From contig DYZF01000167.1 of NCBI GenBank assembly GCA_020741375.1, positions 1 through 17,314 of the forward strand: DNA of 17,314 nt, given 5' to 3'. Below the pieces are notes generated by a model that saw only the letters and a program-made list of their open reading frames with translations, did no database searches and was not told where the DNA came from. A program made the position numbers and the translations under genes. Of the stretch, positions 8,401-15,801 are shown one piece after another (within the stretch, counting starts at the first letter, position 1; every line of letters begins with the position of its first letter). The stretch is from Tessaracoccus flavescens. Its GTDB lineage: Bacteria > Actinomycetota > Actinomycetes > Propionibacteriales > Propionibacteriaceae.

Positions 8401-9030
8401 TCACTTCTTCTTCTTGGCGTAGAACGCAGGACCACGCTTGGTCTTCTGCTTCTTCGGGTCGTCAACGGCCTTGAAGGGGAAGCCCAGGTGCTTCAGCAGC
8501 GCGCGGCCTTCCTCGTCGTTGTCAGCGGAGGTCACGAACGTGATGTCCATGCCGCGGACGCGGTCGATCTTGTCCTGATCGATCTCGAGGAACATGACCT
8601 GCTCGTTGAGACCGAAGGTGTAGTTGCCGTTGCCGTCGAACTGGCGGCCGTTGAGGCCACGGAAGTCGCGGATACGGGGCAGCGCGAGCGTCAGGAGACG
8701 GTCGGCGAATTCCCACATGCGGTCGCCGCGCAGCGTGACGTGGCAGCCGATCGGCATGCCTTCACGGAGCTTGAACTGGGCGATCGACTTGCGGGCCTTG
8801 GTCACCGACGGCTTCTGGCCGGTGATGGCGGTGAGGTCCTTGATGGCGCCTTCGATGATCTTCGAATCGCGCGCGGCCTCGCCGACACCCATGTTCACCA
8901 CGATCTTCACCAGGCCGGGGATCTGCATGACGTTGGCGTAGTTGAACTCTTCCTGCATGGCAGGAACGATCTGCTCGCGGTACTTCGCCTTGAGGCGGGG
9001 CATCGTCTTGGTGGTGGCGGTCTCAGTCAT
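8401..9030 (-). CDS. rplE: 50S ribosomal protein L5
   Basis: L5 binds 5S rRNA and contacts P-site tRNA. The protein has 209 residues. The family signature around [15 protein letters not shown] (38-52), the stretch [20 protein letters not shown] (71-90) and [10 protein letters not shown] (118-127) identify it. The end is Lys-rich ([11 protein letters not shown]) and slightly longer than in E. coli L5. The frame is open for 30 more codons upstream inside rplX, but the ATG at 9030 is the start. GAGGAG at 9038-9043 lies seven bases before it, and the extra residues do not look like L5. One base separates it from the rplX stop. Confidence 0.97.
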   Translation of the reverse strand: MTETATTKTMPRLKAKYREQIVPAMQEEFNYANVMQIPGLVKIVVNMGVGEAARDSKIIEGAIKDLTAITGQKPSVTKARKSIAQFKLREGMPIGCHVTLRGDRMWEFADRLLTLALPRIRDFRGLNGRQFDGNGNYTFGLNEQVMFLEIDQDKIDRVRGMDITFVTSADNDEEGRALLKHLGFPFKAVDDPKKQKTKRGPAFYAKKKK

Positions 9031-9031
9031 C

Positions 9032-9400
9032 TCAGATCTCCTCGCCGGTCTTGCGGGCGATACGCACGGAGCGCATGGCCTTGTACTCGGAACCGTCGGC
9101 ACGCTTCTTGGTGACTTCACGGCGCTCGTAACCGACGCGGGTCACGACCTCCTTGCCGTCAACCTTGACCACGAGCTGCACGTTGGAAACGTGGATCGGA
9201 GCCTCGACGTTGATGATGCCACCCTCGATCTTGCGACCGTTGGGGGTCTGACCCTCACGACGGTGCTTCTTGACGAGGTTGACGCCCTGGACGGTGACGC
9301 GCTGCTTCTCAGCGTCGACGGCGATGATCTCGCCGGTCACACCCTTGTCCTTGCCAGAGATGACGCGGACGAGGTCACCCTTCTTGACGTGGAGCGACAT
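9032..9400 (-). CDS. rplX: 50S ribosomal protein L24
   Basis: L24 is an early assembly initiator that binds the 5' end of 23S rRNA. The protein has 122 residues. A KOW motif occupies about 6-33 ([22 protein letters not shown]). It is followed by [13 protein letters not shown] and [18 protein letters not shown], both conserved. The C-terminal part ([20 protein letters not shown]) is the longer actinobacterial form. It begins one base after the rplN stop, so it is probably translationally coupled. Confidence 0.97.
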   Translation of the reverse strand: MSLHVKKGDLVRVISGKDKGVTGEIIAVDAEKQRVTVQGVNLVKKHRREGQTPNGRKIEGGIINVEAPIHVSNVQLVVKVDGKEVVTRVGYERREVTKKRADGSEYKAMRSVRIARKTGEEI

Positions 9401-9401
9401 G

Positions 9402-9770
9402 TCAGATCACCTCCGGTGCGAGCGAGATGATGCGCATGAACTTCTTCTCGCGAAGCTCACGGGCCACAGGGCCGAAGATACGGGTGCCGCGGGGCTCGCC
9501 GTCTGCCTTCAGAATGACTGCAGCGTTCTCATCGAACTTGATGTAGGAACCGTCGGCGCGGCGACGCTCCTTGACGGTGCGGACGACAACGGCCTTGACC
9601 ACGTCGCCCTTCTTGACGTTACCGCCAGGAATTGCATCCTTGACGGTGGCGACGATGGTGTCGCCCAGGTACGCATAGCGGCGCTTCGAACCACCGAGAA
9701 CACGAATGCAAAGGATCTCCTTGGCACCAGTGTTGTCGGCGATCTTAAGTCGCGACTCCTGCTGGATCAT
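9402..9770 (-). CDS. rplN: 50S ribosomal protein L14
   Basis: L14 forms part of the intersubunit bridge next to L19 and is a docking site for silencing factor RsfS. The protein has 122 residues, the exact usual length. It starts [18 protein letters not shown] and contains [17 protein letters not shown] (49-65) and [20 protein letters not shown]. The frame stays open for 50 codons further upstream, but the start is the ATG at 9770, with an ideal AAGGAG five bases before it. It is the first gene of the cluster. Unlike in most bacteria, no rpsQ/rpmC/rplP precede it. Confidence 0.98.
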   Translation of the reverse strand: MIQQESRLKIADNTGAKEILCIRVLGGSKRRYAYLGDTIVATVKDAIPGGNVKKGDVVKAVVVRTVKERRRADGSYIKFDENAAVILKADGEPRGTRIFGPVARELREKKFMRIISLAPEVI

Positions 9771-9926
9771 TACTTCTCCTTGTCTCACCGGTTCCCGGAT
9801 AAGGCCTTGTGAAACTAGAAACCGACCCCCTGGATTTTGCCAGGAGGCACCCCACAGCTCGAGAGAGTGCAGGGCATGTGTTGGCCCGGGAAAGGTCCCC
9901 CCGAAGGGGCACAGACCCAAGGCAAC
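9771..9926 (-). promoter_or_regulatory. Structured 5' leader of the spc operon mRNA
   Basis: The roughly 155 bases between the predicted transcription start and rplN hold several possible RNA hairpins, in mRNA order. First is a CCCC-UUCG-GGGG tetraloop hairpin (9898-9909 region), extendable by an outer GGGUC/GACCU helix. Next is a small GGGC/GCCC stem-loop around CAACACAU. Then comes an 8-bp stem CCUCCUGG/CCAGGGGG with one G-U pair and a six-base loop (9826-9847), followed by a moderately U-rich stretch. Last is a short CCGG-GAA-CCGG just before the ribosome site. A long structured leader at the head of a ribosomal operon suggests autoregulation or attenuation. I do not recognise it as a named ribosomal leader family. 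Confidence 0.45.
9776..9781 (-). promoter_or_regulatory. Ribosome binding site of rplN
   Basis: AAGGAG on the minus strand lies five bases before the ATG at 9770. It decides the rplN start against a 50-codon in-frame upstream extension that has no L14-like sequence. Confidence 0.85.
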
Positions 9927-9932
9927 TGGTCT

Positions 9933-9961
9933 AGCCTATCTCAGGCGCGCCCCAGCGTGAA
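9933..9961 (-). promoter_or_regulatory. Candidate promoter of the spc operon (rplN)
   Basis: On the minus strand TTCACG (9956-9961) and TAGGCT (9933-9938) are 17 bases apart, resembling a housekeeping sigma-factor promoter. The predicted start is near 9926. It lies in the divergent region between rplN and the copD-ctaG gene, and no other gene could carry transcription into rplN. Confidence 0.5.
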
Positions 9962-9996
9962 ATCGTCTTCGACGGCGCTAGCCACGATCAGGCCTA

Positions 9997-10019
9997 GCGG
10001 GGGCCCGGTTAGCCCCCGC
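9997..10019. repeat. GC-rich perfect inverted repeat in the divergent intergenic region
   Basis: GCGGGGGC (9997-10004) and GCCCCCGC (10012-10019) are exact complements around a seven-base loop. It lies between the rplN promoter and the copD-ctaG start, 17 bases before that ATG. In RNA it would form a very stable stem in the copD-ctaG leader. It could also be a protein-binding palindrome, or a barrier between the two divergent units. No T-run follows on either strand. Confidence 0.5.
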
Positions 10020-10036
10020 GGCGAATCGGGGCGACA

Positions 10037-11995
10037 ATGGTGGGCATGCAGCGACGACTCCTCACCACCGCCATGGCTGTGGGCACGGCTTTCGTGCTCG
10101 CCGCGCCAGTGATGTTCGCAGTGTGGGCCGGGGAGCGTCCCTATCACGCGCTGATCCGCACCTTCCCCGGTCTGGCCGTGGCCATGTCGTCGGCAACGCT
10201 GACGGCCATCGCCGAGATCGCCGGGGTGGTCACCGTCGGCGCGCTGGTGTGGGTGCTGTTCCTGCGCGACCTGCCGCACAAGAAGGCCGAGAAGGTGCCG
10301 CCGGGCCTTGATCTGACCATCTTCCGGGTGGCCGCCCACGTGTGGGCCATCATCGCTGCTGCTCTGATCTTCGTCAACATCCTCAACTCGTCGGGCGTCT
10401 CCCCCGCCGAACTGGCCGAGCCCGGGCGCCTCGACTACGCCGTCGCCGCCTCCAACAGCACGGGCGCCTACATCCTGCGGTTCGCCGCGGCCGCGATCGT
10501 CGCGATCGTGTCGGTGTTCGCGTCGAAGTGGACCACGCTGCTGATCGGCCTGTGGGCGTCGGCGTTCGGCGTCCTCATTCCGGTGGCCATCGGCCAGGTG
10601 CTCGTCGGCCCCGCGCACGACTGGGGCAGCGACGCCGGCTACCTCCAAGCCATCGCGAGCTTCCCGCTGCTCGGGACGTTGGCGGTCGCGGCCTTCCTCA
10701 CGATCGCCGGCCGGGAGATCACTGAGCCGACGTGGCGGCGCGTGGTCAACATCGCCGTCGTCACCCTGCCCGTGATTCTCGTGACCGACCTCGTCCTCGC
10801 CTGGTTCAAGACGCAGGGCACGACGCTGCTCGGCAGCATCACCGGATGGCTAATCGTGGCCCGCTGGGTGTGCCTCGCGGTGCTGGCGCTCGCCGTCGTA
10901 CTGCTGCGTGGCCGCACTCGCGGCTGGGCGCTGCTGCTGGCGATGCTCGCCGGCGCCGGCTGGCTCGCCGCCACCGTGACGATGATGCGCGAACCGCCCC
11001 CGCAGTACTTCGTCGAGACGTCCGTGGCCGAAGTGTTCATCGGTTTCGACACCCCCGACGCGCCCACGGTGATCTCCATGTTCACGCAGTGGCGCCCCAA
11101 CCTGCTGCTGGGCGCGATCGCAGTCGCGGGCGTCGTGTTCTACCTCGGGGCGCTGCGCACCGCACGCCAGCGCGGCATCGAGTGGCCCGTTGGACGCACC
11201 ATCTCGTGGATCGTGGGCTGGGCGTTCTTCGTCTTCGCGACGAGCTCGGGCTTCGGCAAGTACTCGGCGAGCCACTTCGGCATCCACATGATCATGCACA
11301 TGGCGCTGTCGATGCTGGTGCCGATCCTGCTGGCGCTGGGCGGCGTCGTCACGTTGGTGCTGCGCGCGGCTCGCGCCGACGGCCCCATCCACGGCCTGCA
11401 CAACTGGGTGACGTGGATCATGAGCTGGCCGCTTATGAAGGTGCTGTACAACCCGCTGGTCGCGTTCGTGGCCTTCATCTCGTCGTACTACGGCCTCTAC
11501 CTCACCGGCCTGTTCGAGTTCCTGATGACCTTCCACTGGGGTCACCAGTTGATGAACATCCACTTCCTGGTGGTGGGCTACCTCTACTACAGCCTCATCA
11601 TCGGCGTGGACCGAGCCCCCAAGCCGCTCCCCCACATCGCAAAGCTGGGCATGGCGATGGCGGCCATGCCGTTCCACGCCTTCTTCGGCGTCATCCTGAT
11701 GAACGGCAACCTGGTCATCGCACGCCAGTTCTACGAGTACCTCTCCATGCCGTGGGCCGATCTGGCGGCGGCGCAGGAGATGGGCGGCGGCGTCGCGTGG
11801 GCCGGCGGCGAGATCCCGTCCCTGATGGTGGTCATCGCGCTGGGCATCCAGTGGGCGCGTCAAGACAAGAAGGAGGCGAGCCGCAAGGATCGCCACTACG
11901 ACTCCGGGCGCGATTCCGAGTTCGACGATTACAACGAGATGCTGCAGCGTTTGGCGCAGCGTGATTCTGCCAACAAGGGCGGTGGTCAGCGGTGA
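10037..11995 (+). CDS. Bifunctional CopD-like copper protein / CtaG cytochrome c oxidase assembly protein
   Basis: This 652-residue polytopic membrane protein has many hydrophobic helices along its length. The N-terminal half (to about 330) resembles the CopD copper-resistance membrane domain. The C-terminal half (about 345-605) is a caa3-type CtaG domain. It has the His/Met-rich motif HFGIHMIMHMALSMLVP (413-429), FHWGHQLMNIHF (499-510) and MPFHAFFGVILMNGN (544-558), which are likely copper-contacting positions. The cytoplasmic tail is charged (about 608-652). CtaG proteins deliver copper to the CuB site of cytochrome c oxidase. The fusion with CopD is common in Actinobacteria. I keep the ATG at 10037; an ATG at 10046 is equally possible because no strong ribosome site separates them. 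The stop overlaps the copper ATPase start by four bases, supporting a joint copper role. Confidence 0.88.
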   Translation: MVGMQRRLLTTAMAVGTAFVLAAPVMFAVWAGERPYHALIRTFPGLAVAMSSATLTAIAEIAGVVTVGALVWVLFLRDLPHKKAEKVPPGLDLTIFRVAAHVWAIIAAALIFVNILNSSGVSPAELAEPGRLDYAVAASNSTGAYILRFAAAAIVAIVSVFASKWTTLLIGLWASAFGVLIPVAIGQVLVGPAHDWGSDAGYLQAIASFPLLGTLAVAAFLTIAGREITEPTWRRVVNIAVVTLPVILVTDLVLAWFKTQGTTLLGSITGWLIVARWVCLAVLALAVVLLRGRTRGWALLLAMLAGAGWLAATVTMMREPPPQYFVETSVAEVFIGFDTPDAPTVISMFTQWRPNLLLGAIAVAGVVFYLGALRTARQRGIEWPVGRTISWIVGWAFFVFATSSGFGKYSASHFGIHMIMHMALSMLVPILLALGGVVTLVLRAARADGPIHGLHNWVTWIMSWPLMKVLYNPLVAFVAFISSYYGLYLTGLFEFLMTFHWGHQLMNIHFLVVGYLYYSLIIGVDRAPKPLPHIAKLGMAMAAMPFHAFFGVILMNGNLVIARQFYEYLSMPWADLAAAQEMGGGVAWAGGEIPSLMVVIALGIQWARQDKKEASRKDRHYDSGRDSEFDDYNEMLQRLAQRDSANKGGGQR

Positions 11996-14277
11996 CTGAA
12001 CCGCTCACGACGGCCAGCGGGGCCCCGGTGATCGAGCTGGAGATCTCCGGCATGACGTGCGCCGCCTGCGCCAACCGGATCGAGAAGAAGCTGCGCAAGC
12101 TCGACGGCGTGACCGCCACGGTCAACTACGCCACGGCCCGCGCGCACATCACGGGCATCGACGACGTCGACACCGCCATCTCGCAGGTGGAGAAGGCCGG
12201 CTACGGCGCGCACCTGCGTGAAGGCGACGACGACGTGTGGAGCCAGCGGGCCACCGAGAGCCACATCACCTCGTTGCGCCGTCGCCTGATCACGGCCGCG
12301 GCACTGACGATCCCGCTGATGGACGTCACCATCGTGCTCGCGCTGGTGCCCGAGTGGCGCTTCCCGGGCTGGGAGATCGTCTGCCTTCTGATGGCGCTGC
12401 CGATCGTGACTTGGTGCGCGTGGCCGTTCCACAAGGCGACGCTGCGCAACCTTCGCCACGGCGCAGTCAGCATGGACACCCTCGTCTCGCTCGGCATCGC
12501 CGCCTCCTTCGGGTGGGCGGTCGCCACGCTGCTGTTCGGCCTCGGCGAGGCCTCCGACAAGGGCTTCTGGCTCGGTTTCGGCGCCACGCCCGAGGGTGCC
12601 AACTCCGTCTACCTCGACGTCGCGGCCGGCATGACGACGTTCCAACTGGCCGGGCGCTACTTCGAGACGCGGTCGCGGCGAAAGGCCGGCGACGTCCTCA
12701 ACGCACTGCACGCGCTGGCACCGAGCGAGGTTCGGGCGCTGCGCGACGGTCGCGAGGAGTTCATCCCGATGCGGGAACTCTCGGTGGGCGAGCAGTTCGT
12801 CGTGCTGCCGGGCGAGACCATCGCCACCGACGGCGTCATCGCCGAGGGGACGGCCGCCGTCGACCAGTCGATGCTGACGGGCGAACCGGTGCCCGTCTCG
12901 ATGGGCCCGGGCGAGGACGTCACGGGCGGCACCATCAGCACGGATGCTCGCCTCGTGGTGACGGCCACCGCCGTCGGCGCGCACACACAGCTGGCGCAGA
13001 TGGCCGCGCTGACGGAGGACGCGCAGGCGCGCAAGTCGCACATGCAGCGCCTCGTCGACCGGATCATCACCTGGTTCGTGCCCACGATCATCACCTTGTC
13101 GATCCTGACGATCATCGGCTGGGCCATCGCCGGTGCCCCGCTGCAGCAGGCGTACGGCATCGGCATCGCGGTGCTGATCATCGCCTGCCCCTGTGCGCTG
13201 GGTCTGGCCACGCCGACGGCGCTCATGGTGGGCATCGGTCGCGGCGCGTCGCTGGGCATCCTGATCAAGGGGCATGACGCGCTGGAGGCCAGCGGCAAGA
13301 TCACCACCGTCGTTCTGGACAAGACCGGGACGCTGACCACCGGAACCATGTCCGTCGCCGACGTCTACACGGAGGGCACCTCAGCCGACCGAGTGGTGCA
13401 GGACGCGGCCGCCGTCGAGCGCGGATCGCAGCACTCCATCGCTCGAGCGATCGTCGCGGCCGCCGAGGAGCGCGGCCTCGAGATGCTCGAAGCCACCGAG
13501 TTCGCCACTCTCGCCGGGCTCGGAGCCTCCGCCCGGGTCAACGGCGCCGAGGTGCTGATCGGCAACCGGGCGCTCATCGAAGAACGCGGCATCGCCGTGT
13601 CCGACGCCGCACTCGCGTTCGGATCCACCGCGGCGGCCGAGGGCAACAGCGTCTCGTACGTCGCCGTCGACGGCGCCTTGGCCGGTGCTCTCGCGTTGAG
13701 TGACGAACTGAAGCCCGACGCCCGTGCAGCGGTCGCGACCTTGCGGTCGAAGGGGCTGCGCACCGTCGTGCTCACCGGCGACTCCAAGGCTGCCGGCGAG
13801 CGCATCGGTCGCGAACTGGGCGTCGACGAGGTGATCGCCGAGGTTCTGCCGCAGGAGAAGGCCGCAGCGATTCAGAAACTGCAGGACGACGGCCACAAGG
13901 TGGCCATGGTGGGCGACGGCATCAACGACGCCATCGCACTCGCGACGGCCGACCTGGGGCTCGGCGTCGTCAACGGAACCGACGTCGCGCTGAAGGCCAC
14001 CGACATCATCTTGGTGCGCGACGACCTCATGGCGATCGCCGACGCCGTCGGCCTGTCGCGGAAGACGCTCAGCACGATCAAGCTGAACCTGATGTGGGCG
14101 TTCGGCTACAACATGGCTGCCGTTCCCGTGGCGATGGCGGGCTTGTTGAACCCGCTGATCGCGGCCGGCGCGATGTCGCTCTCGAGCGTTTTGGTGGTGC
14201 AGAACTCGCTGCGGTTGCAGAACTTCAAGCGGACCGAGCCCGTCGCCGTCGACGACACGTTCGAGACCTTCGCCTGA
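11992..14277 (+). CDS. copA: Copper-translocating P1B-type ATPase (CopA-like)
   Basis: This ATP-driven Cu(I) exporter has 761 residues. One N-terminal heavy-metal domain carries GMTCAAC (C23, C26). Two helices and further membrane segments precede the actuator domain, which has TGEP at 296-299. The membrane copper site CPC is at 399-401, and the phosphorylated Asp is D443 in DKTGT. The TGD motif (595-597) and hinge GDGIND (641-646) follow. The last helices have the copper-type FGYN (704-707) and MSLSS (728-732). Three usually conserved spots differ. The nucleotide-domain His-Pro dipeptide reads His481-Ser482. GDGINDAPAL reads GDGINDAIAL. The usual GTGTDVA reads VNGTDVA. All catalytic residues remain, so the protein is probably active. 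The GTG start is fixed by the GTGA overlap with the upstream gene. Copper is inferred from the motifs; silver is also plausible. Confidence 0.93.
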   Translation: MTEPLTTASGAPVIELEISGMTCAACANRIEKKLRKLDGVTATVNYATARAHITGIDDVDTAISQVEKAGYGAHLREGDDDVWSQRATESHITSLRRRLITAAALTIPLMDVTIVLALVPEWRFPGWEIVCLLMALPIVTWCAWPFHKATLRNLRHGAVSMDTLVSLGIAASFGWAVATLLFGLGEASDKGFWLGFGATPEGANSVYLDVAAGMTTFQLAGRYFETRSRRKAGDVLNALHALAPSEVRALRDGREEFIPMRELSVGEQFVVLPGETIATDGVIAEGTAAVDQSMLTGEPVPVSMGPGEDVTGGTISTDARLVVTATAVGAHTQLAQMAALTEDAQARKSHMQRLVDRIITWFVPTIITLSILTIIGWAIAGAPLQQAYGIGIAVLIIACPCALGLATPTALMVGIGRGASLGILIKGHDALEASGKITTVVLDKTGTLTTGTMSVADVYTEGTSADRVVQDAAAVERGSQHSIARAIVAAAEERGLEMLEATEFATLAGLGASARVNGAEVLIGNRALIEERGIAVSDAALAFGSTAAAEGNSVSYVAVDGALAGALALSDELKPDARAAVATLRSKGLRTVVLTGDSKAAGERIGRELGVDEVIAEVLPQEKAAAIQKLQDDGHKVAMVGDGINDAIALATADLGLGVVNGTDVALKATDIILVRDDLMAIADAVGLSRKTLSTIKLNLMWAFGYNMAAVPVAMAGLLNPLIAAGAMSLSSVLVVQNSLRLQNFKRTEPVAVDDTFETFA

Positions 14278-14348
14278 CGGGAGAGGTTCGCAGTTCCCTG
14301 AGCAGCACAATCGCGAGAGTCGCACGTTGCTGACGAAGGGCATCGCGT

Positions 14349-14381
14349 CTCCTAGCGTCCGCTGACCGAGAAGTCTAGGAG
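14349..14381. repeat. 7-bp inverted repeat downstream of copA
   Basis: CTCCTAG (14349-14355) and CTAGGAG (14375-14381) are exact complements 19 bases apart, in the 155-base gap between the copA stop and the truncated transporter. It could be a weak terminator for the copper unit, but the loop is long and there is no T-run. Nothing else is recognised in 14278-14432. Confidence 0.3.
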
Positions 14382-14432
14382 TCACCAGCCCCACCGCGGC
14401 TTCATTGCTAGCCTGACTAGGATCTTTGTTAG

Positions 14433-15794
14433 CAACCGGGAGCATCGGCCTTCCACTGGGGCATCAATGCGTGGGCGATGTACGCCGTCGTCGGGTTGGC
14501 CGTCGCGTACGCGTCCTACCGCCGTGGCCGGGTGCCGCTGATGAGCGCCATCTTGGCTCCGCTGATGAAGGATTACAGGAGCGGCTCGCTCACCTCGCGC
14601 ATCATCGATTCGCTGGCCATCATCGCAACCCTGTTCGGCACGGCGGCATCGCTGGGGCTGGGCGCGCTGCAGATCTCGCGCGGCTTCCAGATCGTCACCG
14701 GATGGCAGATCGCGCTGACAACACTGGCGTTGATCGTGATCGGAATCCTGACCTTGGGGACCATCGCATCGGCCGTCTCGGGCGTCGCCCGCGGCATCAA
14801 GTGGCTCTCGAACGTGAACCTGGTGCTTGCGATCGGGCTGGCGCTGTTCATCTTCATCGTCGGCCCGACGGTCTTCCTCATCAACATCATCCCCGGCGTC
14901 CTCATCGACTACTTCGCGTCCATCCCCGCAATGTCGGCGCGCACGATGTCCGATTCCGAGGCCATGCAGGGCTACCTCACGGGTTGGACCACGTTCTACT
15001 GGGCGTGGTGGGTGAGCTGGGCCCCATTCGTCGGCATCTTCACCGCCAAGATCTCTCAGGGCCGCACCATCCGTCAGTACGTTCTGGGCGTGCTCTTCCT
15101 GCCGATGACCATCATCGTCGTGGCCTTCACGATCATGGGCGGCACGAGCATCTGGCTGCAGCGGCAAAGCGGGATCATGGCGGCCGACAACACCGCGGCA
15201 ACCATGCCGCCCGCCGAGGACACCTTCTTCCTGATGCTCTCGCAACTGCCCGGTTCGCAGGTGGTGGCGCCGATCATCATGGTGATGCTGGCGATCTTCT
15301 TCGTCACGACGTCGGATTCCGCGTCGCTGGTGAACTCGCAGCTCGCACAGTCCGGCAACCCTCAGCCGCGTCGCTCCGTGACCGCGTTCTTCGCGCTCCT
15401 GATGGCGGGCATCGCCGTCGTGATGCTGCTGATGGGCGGCCAGACGGCTCTCACCGGCCTGCAGAACCTGATCACCGTCACAGCCCTGCCGTTCTCGATC
15501 ATCCTGATCGTGATGGTGGTGGCGCTCTGGAAGGATCTGCGCAGCGATCCCCTCATCCTCCGTGGCCAGTACGAGACGTGGGCGGTAGAGAAGGCGGTTC
15601 GCCGCGGCATCGACGAGCACGGAGACAATTTCACCCTCGCGATCGAGCCGACCACCGAAGACACCTACGACTACGGCGCGGGCTCACACTTCGAGTCTGA
15701 CGCCGAGGAGTACACGGCGTGGTACCAGCACACCGATGAGGACGGCGAGCCGATCGAGCACGAGTTCGAGACCCCGCCGGCCGAGCGCCACTAG
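14433..15794 (+). pseudogene. BCCT-family betaine/choline transporter lacking its N-terminal helices
   Basis: BCCT transporters import osmoprotectants such as glycine betaine, usually driven by sodium. The frame opens after a TAG at 14430-14432. The homologous part begins at AFHWGINAWAMY (14448 on) and continues YAVVGLAVAYASYRRGRVPL, DSLAIIATLFGTAASLGLGA, the BCCT signature GWTTFYWAWWVSWAPFVGIF, and SQGRTIRQYVLGVLFLP. TSDSASLVNS follows, then an acidic C-terminal tail. From memory of BetP, the two Trp and the Tyr of HWGINAWAMY align with its TM4 substrate box. The first roughly 180 BetP residues, with TM1-TM3 and the glycine-rich TM3, are therefore missing. The first ATG (14478) would give 438 residues instead of about 550-600. 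I see no N-terminal remnant upstream. It is probably a decayed or recombined gene, though a transcribed fragment is possible. Confidence 0.78.
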
Positions 15795-15801
15795 CGCTGG
15801 C

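Noticed and set aside
9031..9120. In-frame upstream extension of rplE into rplX
   Set aside because: It is the shadow of rplX. GAGGAG and the usual L5 start support the ATG at 9030.
9771..9920. In-frame upstream extension of rplN (50 codons)
   Set aside because: The extra residues do not resemble L14, and the ATG at 9770 has an ideal AAGGAG and the exact family N-terminus.
10732..11964. Second long plus-strand open frame inside the CopD-CtaG gene
   Set aside because: Its translation is Arg/Pro/His-rich low-complexity sequence typical of a shifted frame in GC-rich DNA, while the overlapping frame is a clear membrane protein.
12657..13349. Long minus-strand open frame inside copA
   Set aside because: It is an antisense shadow of a high-GC gene. 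The plus-strand frame has all the P-type ATPase motifs.
14382..15620. Minus-strand 412-codon frame over the BCCT fragment
   Set aside because: The product is Asp/His/Arg-rich with no recognisable domain; the opposite strand encodes unmistakable BCCT sequence.
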